NCBI GenBank assembly: GCA_944472135.2
Contig: OX235265.1
Coordinates: 87,824,984 to 87,888,983 of the forward strand
Length of the DNA stretch: 64,000 bases
Reading direction: 5' to 3'
From: Trichobilharzia regenti
Taxonomy: Eukaryota; Platyhelminthes; Trematoda; Strigeidida; Schistosomatidae
Shown piece by piece: positions 21,701 to 33,700 of the stretch. The notes below the pieces were generated by a model that had not been told where the DNA came from, searched no databases, and was given only the letters and a program-made list of their open reading frames with translations. The position numbers and the translations under genes are program-made. Position 1 is the first letter of the stretch. Each line of letters opens with the position of its first letter.

Positions 21701-24700
21701 CTTTCCCGTTGAGATGGTGATTGGTGCTGGTTTTTGTTGCTGTTGGTTGATTATCTTCATCAACTCTGTCTTCTCTATGTTCACTTGGGATTCTGTCTTC
21801 ACTTCTGCCAGTTTGTTGGTTTTCGCCTGCCTGCCTGCCTGTAAGTCTGCAAAATCCAGATCTCCTAGAGTCTTCTTATTGTCTCACGTATTCCTATCTT
21901 CTCGCTACCCACGCACAATCTGACGCATAATCCAGTTCCCAACAATTAAGAATATCATCGGTGATAATAGGCAGGTACCCCTGTCTCACTCTTGTATTCA
22001 CTTCAGAGGCTTTACTGAGTTTTCCGTTGTGGATCACTTGACAAGTGACATTGTCATGTAGCTGTCGAATGAGGTCGATGAAGACTTGGGCACTGCACGC
22101 CGCAGTGTTGAAGTAGTTTCCAAATTACTTCTTGGTCAACGCTGTCTATTGAAGGTCTTTTCGAAGTCGATGAGGGAAGCTGAGTAGAGGTTTGACTGCC
22201 ATCTTATGCTGTGGTCGATGACGATGTGTAGAGTTGCAATTTGATCAACACATGATTTGCCTTTTCTGAGTCCAGCTTGTTTCAGTTGAAGGAGTTTTGC
22301 ATCCAATGGATTTTTTATTCTCTCTGGGATGATGAGATTTAGTATTTTACTTGGTGTGGATAAGAGAATGATTCCAAGCTGGTTTTTGCAGCATGAGGCG
22401 CAATTCAACCTTTTTTTGGTAGCTTGAAAAGGTAGCCAGCATTCATTCTGTTATGGTGCTAGATCTTTTGTCACGAGATCACTGCTTAACTACTGACCAG
22501 TGCCCACTTAACTGGTAAAGCAGAACACGCGAGAATCAGCGGTAAAACCAGGTTCATTTATTATGACAAAAGTGACTGTATTTATACAGAAAATAAGGTA
22601 GACTGGAAATCAACCAATCCGGTTGAGAGTTGGAATTGTGCAAGCGTCCAATCAGAGAGCAGGATAATTGCATGTCAACGACTTGTTAATAACGCGATAA
22701 TAACTTGACTGAGACATGATAATGACTTGATAATTGCATGTGTTTTGCCTCTTCCTAACATATTCCAATCAGTAGGCACCTTTCCTTCCTTCTAAACCTT
22801 TCGCAATAATGGCGTGAGCATATCTGCCGCAGTCTCCGAGTCTGTTTTCAATGCTTCGGCGGGAATTTTATTTGGTGTTTTCTTAGATAACATGCAATGA
22901 AATGAATAAAAAAGAAACTAATCATGACTAAACATTTGTGTATATTATTGGCGACAATGATGCATATGTGTTTTTGTCTAGCGAAAATTTATTAAAAAGT
23001 CTTATTTTTTCTTACCCTTTGATATATGTATATACATTCAGGATTGGTGAAAGTGGTTGTCGTGTAATGTGTAATGGTTTAGCCAAAAGTCGTTTTCTTG
23101 TTCATCTAAGTTTGTGTTTCTGTGGCCTTACAAAACAGTGCGGTTTATGGCTTGGAAATCTAGTCGCAGAAACTGCAATCAGGTTTGTTTATATTGGTGA
23201 TATATAAATTAATTTTAAAAACAAATCATGTTTCATGCATGTGGTAAACTTGTTGGACTTTCATAAAGCAAGGCAAACTAAATTTGCAGTGTAAGACGAC
23301 ACCATTTTATCTTACTGGTTCTTATCATCTACAAATTGACAGAAATTACAACGGTGATAATAATTATAATAACAGCTTTATTCGAAACAGTATTTGTGGT
23401 ACAGGTATGAAATTTTCAGCGTGCATTACAATATTGCATCTAATTACTTCAAAAATTTTATAAGATTTTAAAGTCTAAAAGCAACACCCCAAAAAAGAAG
23501 AAGAACAAGAAAAATTAAAAGAACAGCGTTGCGTTTACATTTTAAACAATGCACCACACAGATATGAAATATAAAATTAGTGTGTAATAGAAGATGTGAA
23601 CAACAATATAATAGTAACGAGGAAAGGAAAACAAAAACTAATGGAAACTATTTGTTAGAGTGCTGCAGTAAGTTGATCGTGTCATACCTAACGGATTCCT
23701 TATCACATAACAGCTGTGCCAGATATGGTATTGTGGAGCATTTGTACTTGGTAGTTCTAGCATATAGCCTCTTATAGCTGCTTCTAGTTCTACCAGAAGA
23801 AATGCAAGGAGAGAGCTGCATATAGAGAGGATTCTCGGGTCTGACAATATAGTATTCGCTAGTTTCTTACATGACATTCATTATATGTCTATCCACAATA
23901 GTGTTAACCAGTTGGTTTAATGTTATCCCACTTGCCCTACTAACGGCTTTTAGTGCCCTTCTCAGCACAGCAAAATCTTTCTTAAGTAGTCCAGGAAAGA
24001 TTAATCGGGAGCAGTAAAGGGGGATGGGTAGAATACAAGAATTGACAAACTGAGAAAGCAAAGACTATACTGGCGTATAAAATTCTTCGAAATGAATCAT
24101 TTTAGATGTCCACTTACCCTAAGAAGCTTCTCAAAAATACTATCATTTTCTTTCAAGCTCTCTAGAAAGCTTAACTTCTTACTGATCAGGTTACACAATA
24201 TGAGTGCGTTTGATCAAGATAACTTACAACAGCTACCAAAGACGAAGCCATTGTACCTAAAAATTCGATTTGTCATGCTTTGTCAAGATAAACCATATCC
24301 TCTATTGTTCTGTTTCAAGGCTTTTTAATTATGAACGTAATGCCTAGTGATCACTGAATAATATTCGGTCATGTTTTGCAACAGTGGTTTCGAAGAATTT
24401 GACCATTCTAAGTAATATGTTTATATGTGATGCACAGTAGGCGGCCCAGTGGTAGAATACTTGCCAACCACGCCTTACTCTTCAACTACAGGCGAAACTG
24501 ACGAGAGTAGCAGAGCAAGAATCGGAAAAGCAAGACAAGCATTCATTACTCTCAAGTCTGTGCGCAGGTCAACAGTACTCAGCATGAAAATGAAAATAAG
24601 ATCCGGATTTTCAAATCCAATGTGAAGTCAGTGCTACTTACTATACGGATCAGAGACTTGGCGCGTCATAAAGAGCATCTCAAACAAACTTCAGACCTTC

Positions 24701-27700
24701 ATTACTCAAGATCAGATGGCCGGCCAGAAAAGGTCAGCAACAGGGATCTCTGGCAATGAGCGAACCAACGGGGAACCGATTGTGCAACAAATCTGCAGGA
24801 AGAAATGCAGCTGGACTTGCCAAACTCTGAGAAAACAAACCATCAAGTGACATCACAATACAGGCTATTGCTCGAAGGGAACCCGAAAGGGAAGCGGCGA
24901 GTTGGTCGTCAGTGCAAGGGTGACTTGGAGGAGGTCATGTGAAGAGGAGATGCAAAAATGTGGGCAGACGTGGAGCCAGGTGAAAACGTTGGCAGAAAAC
25001 CGAACGCAATAGAGACGCGCGGCGCCTTACGTGGCCCGCAGTTCGACTCCCAACTGGCACTCTTCTAAACATCGTCCAACCCGTAGTAGTAAGCCTGTCA
25101 AAGAGGCAAGTTTGTGTGTGGCTGGGAGGCTAGCAACCCTACTCCATAAAACAACATTACTGCCAATGAGACTTCAAAGCTCAAGCGTGGAACCCTATGC
25201 CCCCAAATGGAACTTAAAGCAATCGAAAAAATGTTATGCACAGACTGAAATTAATTAGTATTGCTCTGAAAGTCATATATTTTTATGAGTAGCTTCAATA
25301 ATCCTGTGTTCATTCAAAGAATCGAGTTATATGATTGACTGAGATATATACCATTCTCATAATAATTACGTGGTAATAGGTAATTATTTTGGATAAACGA
25401 ATAATTTCCATCCATGCATTATTAAAAACAGCTAGGAGTCGCGCTATCTCGTGAATTGGCAGAAGTTAGAATTCATGGGCCGTTGTATCGGGTCCCAGTG
25501 GCTTAATGGTCTACGAGCTTGTAACCAGAAGATCCTGGGTTCGAACCCTGGCAGTGGGTGCGTACTGATGAAGAGTCCCAAACTGGGATGAAACAGCCGT
25601 CCAGTACTCCAAGATTTTCCAATGGTTTTCTAACTAATGTCAGCTCATGATGAAATCCTGTAACCAATCAATCGAATCCCTACAAACCAACACTTTAATT
25701 ATTTAATTCATTTTTAACTTTCCGGTTGATTGATTGGACCGAAGTGCTCGGCCTCAATGGGAATATCCAAATTGAGTTAAATAAATTACTGATATCGATT
25801 GCACAAGAAATATGTGGCTCTCGTGGCCTAAGTAGTCTATAGTGGATAGCGCTTTGGAGTTTGAAATTGTTGGTATTTGGACCGACTGTCAATGGGAACA
25901 CCATCATTCGATGGGAATGTAGGCATATCAAGATTACGAATCTCAAATAGGACGAAATGCGCTTCCTGGATTCCACTGCTAGTCATCGTCCACCAATTTA
26001 CCATAAAATAAGTAGTTCAACAAGGAGTGTATTTTCGATGGATTCATTTTTTAATCTGTACCAATTGCACTTATGTACAGTTTCTCATGGAAAAGGGTAG
26101 CAACAGTAGTGATGAGTTGTTATAATCATATTTGTGAATAATACTTAGTGCATAGGAGGAGTTGAATAAGTGTACCTGAGTTGCGTAATAAGATGAGTGA
26201 TTTATCTAGCAAGTTGCGAATACTAAAGAAAGAAGATATTGAATTGCATAAAAGTTCTAAAGAAATACATGAGTTATAAGGACTTACAAACATAAACAAA
26301 ACAAAATTAATTTGATAGAAATCAACAAGGTTCTTAGCATGACAGTAGAAATGGTTGAATAATTTTCTTTTGTATGCGGAGCTCCAGTTTCTTTATTTGA
26401 ATGGCTAGAGTTTCAGAAATGCAAAGGAGACGAAAACCTATTTTCTTTGGTAGGCTGTTCTTCACTCTGCAGATTACTTTGAAGTCACCTCTTATTTAGA
26501 TGGAATGACCAGTGATGACAAGGTGTTCAGTTATCGTATTTCTTATGGAGTCACTACTACCTTTCTGCGCCCATGTGGGATAGTGTTTTTCAACACTTTT
26601 TTGACAGGATACCCGTCGAACAACCGGTTTACTTGGCTCAGCAAGAACAGGTGGGCTGATACTAGCACATACAAGTGGTCAGATTCGATATATTGTCTCT
26701 AGCGCTTCGGCTGACGACCACCGGACGACTGGGAAACATTACTTTTAGCGCTGCTCCGAATAACGCTCATCCAAGAGATGATAGAATTCTTCTCCTTAGG
26801 ATATCATAGCTCAAGTACCCCTCGAAATCCAGGTTTATGTAAAGTTTCTTTTCTGTTACAAGTAATTCTGTTTTTCTCTATACCTTTGATTTGATGTCCT
26901 TGTTAAGGAATCCGATAGGTATCCATTTGGATGAATATTTCTCTTATATGGTCTAGTTTTGCTTCTAGACTGTCAAGGCTCCAGATTTGTCGAATGTTAG
27001 TAGCAAGGGATCTAATTAAACGTCATTTTCATTGAACAAGGATAGTTTGGCGATACGTAATCGTCTCCCTATGATCTTTTCTGATTGGCAGATATGTTTA
27101 TGGAAACTATAGTAATGATAGATTATGCTCTTAGTTGGCTGATATAAGTTTATACAACTCGTAGTATAGTTGTTAAGTCATTTCTTTCTGTTTTGAACAA
27201 AATAGTGTGACATTTTGCCAGTGATAATTACTCAATCAATTGATGAACCGAAATGGCTCAGTAGCAAAGTCTTTGACTACAGCACCGGATGATACAGACG
27301 TGAATCTTCGAGTGGTTATCAGTTCCTTTCAGATTGTAGACAGGTCTTGTTAACTAATGCTAAAAGGCCTGAAACTTTGATCCATTACTTCAGAGCTAGT
27401 ATATCAGACACTAGAATCACTTCTTACAGTATTTCATCATGAGATGACGTCGATTAGAGAACCATTTGAAAACCTAAGAGTACTGAACACCTGTTTCTTC
27501 CTAGTTTGAGACTCTTCAAAGCACCCATCCGCGGCCAGGGATAGAATTCAGGGCCTTCTGGTTACAAGGCTAGCGATCTCGTCGACCATTAAGCTACTCT
27601 GGGACCCGACCGAACGACTAACCCATGAATTCTAACTTCTACCAATTCATGACATAGAAAGACCGCTAGCCAATGTCTTCGGCGGGTATTTGTCCTCACA

Positions 27701-30700
27701 CCCAACCTGCTACACTCTACTCGTCACGACTTTCTACTAGAACCCAAGGCAACTACCTACCTAAATAGGGCCAGATGCCAGTGAGCATCTCATTGATATT
27801 TAAGTATTTGTTTGTTGGGATTTGATTGATTGGTGACGGGATTTCATCATGAGCTGACATCAGTTAAAAAACCATAGGAAAACCTAGGAGTACGAGATCG
27901 CTAGCCTTGTAACCAAAAGGACCTGAGTTTGAACCCTAGCTGAGGGTGGGTGCTGTGAAGAGTCCCAAATTAGGACGAAACAGGTGTCCAGGACTCCTAG
28001 GTTTTCAAATGGTTCTCTAACTCATGTCATATCATGATGAAATACTGTAACCAATTAATCAAATCCCTACAAACCCGTACTTGAATAAGAATTATTTCTT
28101 TTGAAATATTCTAAGTAACTTTATCTTAATTTGATTTTTTTGAGTTCCAAATGGAACATTTTTCCTCAAGCTTGCGCTTTGAAGTTTAGGTATCGGTAGT
28201 GTTGTTGTTTACATGGTAAGGTTGGTAAACTTTAACCAGTGTTCCCGATTTACTGGACTTACTAATACTTTAGTTAAGTCAGGTTGAAGAGTCGATTATC
28301 CGGGTATCGAACTCGAGCTGCATATATGGTCGGCGAGCATTTAACCATTGAGCCACCGACGTATGCGGAATTTTTTTTAGCAAGATACTGAAAAACACAA
28401 ACTGCTTCCCAATAATTTTAGTCTGCGCTGTTATTTGACTGTCGAGGGAAAATTACTGAAATAATTAGAACACTCATTTCGTAAATTGTTTTATTCACAA
28501 AGTAATAATTAGTGTGACTGCTAGTCTGTCTTTCTAAAAAGTCTAGTAAACTGTTTTGTTTTAAGGGAACTTATTTTAGACGGTAATTATCTAGAAGCTG
28601 AAGGTACAATAGCTCTACTTAGTCGACTGTCGGATGCTGCAGACAAAGAAGGATTTGAACGTGCTGAAGAAATAAGGAAAAAGCAATTAGCTGTAGAGGA
28701 GGCTAAAAAACGAAGTAAGATATCGATTTTGATATTTGTTTCTTATCATGTCAAAATATGCTATTCAATATTATCTGATATAGTTGTAATACAGTTATCA
28801 GTTGGAAGCGTAATTCAACATAATTGTGGGATACTACTGGATTCTTTTATAACTGGTTTTGACCTTAAATCTTTACTTAGTTTTATGAAAGACTGTGCGA
28901 AATTCACGTTTCAGTTTTGTTGACTGGTGGTCAGACTATCTGAAACAGCCTTGGATTAGCAGAATACTGCTGATGGTAGTAGGGAATGATTTAAGGTTGT
29001 GGTGAGAGCTGTCTGATAGCCAAAATTGGTGGACAGCAATTTACGTCAATGTTTACTTCCCAAATCTTCGTCATGAGGAAAAAACAAGAACAAAGACTTT
29101 GCGTGGGCGGATACGATTCACAGATATATCGTCTAACCTTCAATGAAACGGCCACAAACATATGACAGAATAACTTCCAGTGATAAAATGACCAATCAGA
29201 AGACGCTGTTTCTCTGCTAATAATAACGAATAATAATGTACATAAAAATATACAAATATCTCTTGATTTCTTACAGGATTTCATCATGAGCTGACATTAG
29301 TTAGCGAACCATTGGAAAACCTAGGAGAACTGGACACCTGTTTCGTCCTAGTTTGGGACTCTTCAGCAGTAAGCACCTACCGGGATTCAAACCCAGAAGC
29401 TTCTGGTTACAACGCTAGCGGACTCGTATACCATCAAGCCACTTGGACCCAATCCAATTGCCCATGAATTCTACCTTCTACCGATCGGCGATATAGCGCA
29501 ACTGCTAACCAATGTCTTCAGCGAGTATTTGTCCTCACACCCGACCTGCTGCACCCTACTGGTCATGACTTCCCACTGGAACCCCAGGTAACTACCTACC
29601 TGAATAGGGAGAGTCGCCAGCGAGCATCTCATTGATATTCAAGTATCGGTTTGTGGGGATTTAATCAATTGGTTACAGGATTTCATCAGAAGGGCCTGGG
29701 TTCGAATTCCGGGTGGTGCGTACTGATGAAGAGTCACAAACTAGGACGAAACAGCCGTCCAGTACTCCCATGTTTTCCAATGGTTCTCTAACTAATATCA
29801 GCTCATGATGAAATCCTGTAACCAATCAACCAAATCCCTATAAACCAATACTTGAATCTCTTGTTTTCCTGGATAAGCGATCTGTTGCCTGGCCCTTGTC
29901 TTCTGTCGTTACAAGTCGAGATCCCAGCAGTAATGTAGAGTCAATGCTTCTGTATGGTTCAGAGACAGGTTGTAGACTTTTTCGACAACTGCCTTCTCTG
30001 TATACTGCCCGTCAGATGGCTAGGAAGGATTTACAACAACAACCTTTGGTAAGGAAGCAATCAACAGCATACCGCCAAACAAACACGCAGAAGAAAACAG
30101 AGATGGATTAAACACAGGCACCATGCAGGCTATTGTGATTGGAATGGGAATAAGAGATGATGGGTTAGGTGTTGTTGGTCAGGAGGTGATAGTGAGACGA
30201 TCGTATGAAGAGATGATAGCTTATGGTCAGTCGTCCGACCAAGTGACACATAATACAACTTTAGAGATATACTGCAGAAGCCCTTTGTTCCTCTCAGAAA
30301 AAAAAGAATAGTAATAATTCATGGGACTACTGTGGTGAGAGCTGTCTAAAAGCCTAAATTGTGAACAACGATATACGTCAATGTTTACGTCTCGAATCGC
30401 GGTCAATAGAAAAAAAAGCAAGAACAAAGCCTAACCTTGAGGAAATCAGCAACCAATCATCACAGCAGACTTAACGTGTGCAAATACTATCCGCGGACAT
30501 ATACATAACTTTGCAAGCAACGGTCACAAACAGGAGAGAATAAACTTCAGCAAGAAAACAACCAATCAAAAGACGTTGTGTCTCTGCTAAAATAACTAAT
30601 AATAATGTGCATATAAATCTATAAATATATGTTGATTTTCTCAATAAACGATCTGTTGTCTGGCCCTTGTCTTCTGTGGTTACACTGTGAGCAATCTATG

Positions 30701-33700
30701 TCCGGAATGATACACGTTGTTAAATCATTAAAACGTAAAACGGCTGACTATATACAGTATAACTAGACGAATATTCCTGAAGAAAAAAGAAAGGTATTTG
30801 GCTAGGTGAGAAGAAACCACGAAATAATAAAGAATGATGAACTTATATTATCCTGGTACACTTATTATTCTTTCTCTATTCAAATACAGTTTGAATCATT
30901 ACTGTCTGCTTGTTTTAAAAAACATTCTTTTTCTTTCACTTCATTATTAACAGACAGGATCAATTTAGACGCATTGCCTCCAGCCGAAGGAGAACCAGAT
31001 GAAAATACTGAGCCACCTGCCCAGCCTCCGTCTTCACCCCCAACACCATCAAGTAAGACAAACTCGGCAAAAAGTTCTAAAAAGAAAAAGAAAAAGTCAT
31101 CTAAATGTAAGTTGTCTCTATGCATTTTTTGCTATTAATTTAAAAATATACTTTGATGATGATGTCTAGTAGATAAATATGCAGATGTTTTAGAAGTAAC
31201 AAGCAGTGGTATGTTAACTTATGCGTCGTTTGCCGCTGCTTTTTATCCTGATATACTAAAATTTGTGCTTTATAATTAATTTAGTCATTTGAAGTGGTGA
31301 TTTCATATACATTAAGCATGGCTGATACACGTCGTCAACACCGTTTATTTTTCACAAACTTCATACACTTATTGCCCTTTATGAATAGGAAGAAAGAAAA
31401 CAGACGGTTTGTGTACCATCACTTATTTCGCCAGCTTCTCATCAGCTGCGTATAGAGTAAAAAAAAATAATTCATTAAGTTTATGTACAGAAGACATCTT
31501 CATCTACAGCTGTCTTCGCTGAATACTCAAAAAACAGATGGCCGGCCAGAAAAGATCAGCAACACGGATCTCTGACAATGAACGAACCAACCCAACAGCA
31601 GGAACCAGTTGTGCAACAAATATGCAGGAAGAAATGCAGTTTGGTGGATTAACCATACTCGGAGAAAACAAATCATCAAGTGACATCACACACCAGGCCA
31701 TAGTTCGAGCGGAACCCAAATGGGAGGCGGTGAGTTGGTAATCAGTGCGAGGGTGACCTAGAGGAGTGTTATGTACTCGTCGAGTAGTTAATAGTCCTGA
31801 CGCGGAAAGAGGGAAATCAAAAGACCACCAGGTTTTCGATGATACTTGTATTTTCCAGACAAGGAAAATAAATGTCACACAAGAGTGTGAGTGAAGTGGT
31901 ACGTATGTACGAAACGTGGGAACAAGAATGATAAAGCAAGAGTATATATGAAAATGGCTAATGCACATGAACCAACAATAGAGAGTCTTACCATGATTGG
32001 TTGTAATGTCATGTGATAACAAGGTTATACGTTGTTTATTTAGTTAGTGGACAGACAAAAGCATATTGTCAGTTATAATGGAATATCGATCCATATACAC
32101 AGCAAAATATAACAGACTCAAAAACAGAACACACATCATGTGAATACCTATCAAGGAGGTCGTACGAAGAGGAGATGAGAGCATGTAGGCAAACTTAGAG
32201 CCAGGTGTAAACGTCGTCAGAGAACCGAACGCAATGGATATATGCGCGGCTGAAGACCTATTTTCCTCTAGGAATCTAACGAGATAATACTAATAACACA
32301 GAACAGCTTTAACATACTTTAAAAACTGAATAAATAGTGCCAAGAAACTACTCTTATATAGCCTATACCCAGAAAGTTCAACCTTAAACAAAAAAATAAA
32401 CGCTTGGATACAATGGCTAGGGAGTTACGTAACACAGGCAAGAGGTGACTAAGATGAATAACTAATAGACTGAGCTCTTGTCTATTGACTGAGCACCAAT
32501 ATGATGTATTCAAGTCATATCATAGAAACAGAAGACAAGCAAAGTTACACTACATGTAGCTAAGGGAGAAGAGATTAAAGCTGGAGATTACGCAACCAAA
32601 TGAGAGAGAGAGTAAGGACTGATAACCGCTTTCTCTGAACACACAAAAAGGGTTCCAAACGTTTGATAGCGATTGCTCCAGTGAACAAAGAGAATTGAAC
32701 TGCTTATTTTATTGATAATTTTAGAGAATTTTTAGTGATGTCCACTTCATGACCCAAATCGATGAGATATCTGCCAGTGGCACTGTTGTAAGTGTTTGTT
32801 CCCTTGAGATGTAGTCTTTTTGAAGCGTGTCAGGTCTCTGAATGACATACAATTGCTGATTTGACATTAGAAATTCGGATCTTGTTCCTTGCGATGGGTT
32901 CAGTAGATTTCCACACTGAATTTCCGTCTTGTTTTTCCAATCCTGACCTTACTTCCACATCCTCATCCGTACCACTTGTAGGTAAGAGGACATTGCCCAA
33001 GTAAGTGGAAGAGACAAATTCCTTCAGATTTCTTTCACTGACAGTGACTGATGCTTGTTATTGTTGGTTAGATGTCTCCAACACCTTTATCTTCTACATG
33101 TCCCCTTGAAGTCCTGTCCACTCTGCCTCCCTTCTGTCAGCTTGTCAGTTTTTGCCTGTAGATCTTTGAGTTTGTCTGACATTAGAGATAAGTCATCAGC
33201 ACGGTATAGATCTTCTGAAGTTTTCTTGTCTTCCCAACATATGTCAGTCTTCTGGCTTGTTACTTGATCGTGTTTACTTGCTACTTATAAGTTACTTTTA
33301 TACTGGGTCTTTTGACTAAAATCTGCCATTACTCCCATGAAATGCAGATTCTCAACTATCGTAGAACCTCACAAATAATAAATTCGAATTCCTTATTATT
33401 TTATATCTGGTGAGTTTCTGTTCAGAGTTTTATGTTACTGAACATACAGATAGATAGTCAAACGCTCAGCTTCAATCTTGTTTCCAGCTTAAGGTCCTTG
33501 TGAATAAGATGGGGAAATGTTTCATAAAGTCTTTTGAGAACTCTGATAACTTGGACTATTTGTCAGATGAAACTTTTGTAATCAGAGATTTACAAACATT
33601 TTACATTTCTAAAGATTATAACAGGTTTCTTCAGTAGTATTGTGGTGGTGTGATACAAACAATACGTTCCAGCGGAATTGTCTTCTCAAGTCCTCGACCA

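Larger units (their letters stand above)
28998..29913 (+). mobile_element. LTR-like repeat A, split by a family 1 SINE
   Basis: Starts TGTGGTGAGAGCTGTCTGAT and ends CTTCTGTCGTTACA. Outside the SINE insertion (29271-29856) it matches repeat B at 30331-30684: TACGTCAATGTTTAC, GACCAATCAGAAGACG, TCTCTGCTAA. TG..CA ends suggest an LTR, but no target duplication or primer-binding site was found. Confidence 0.55.

Noticed and set aside
26192..26279. Short frame MSDLSSKLRILKKEDIELHK and following residues
   Set aside because: Coiled-coil-like, but only 28 codons, without acceptor/donor pair or neighbouring coding sequence on the plus strand.
30806..31138. 110-codon single-exon gene
   Set aside because: The coding-like part is LRR exon 7; the upstream third is intronic and the end runs past a good GTAAGT donor.
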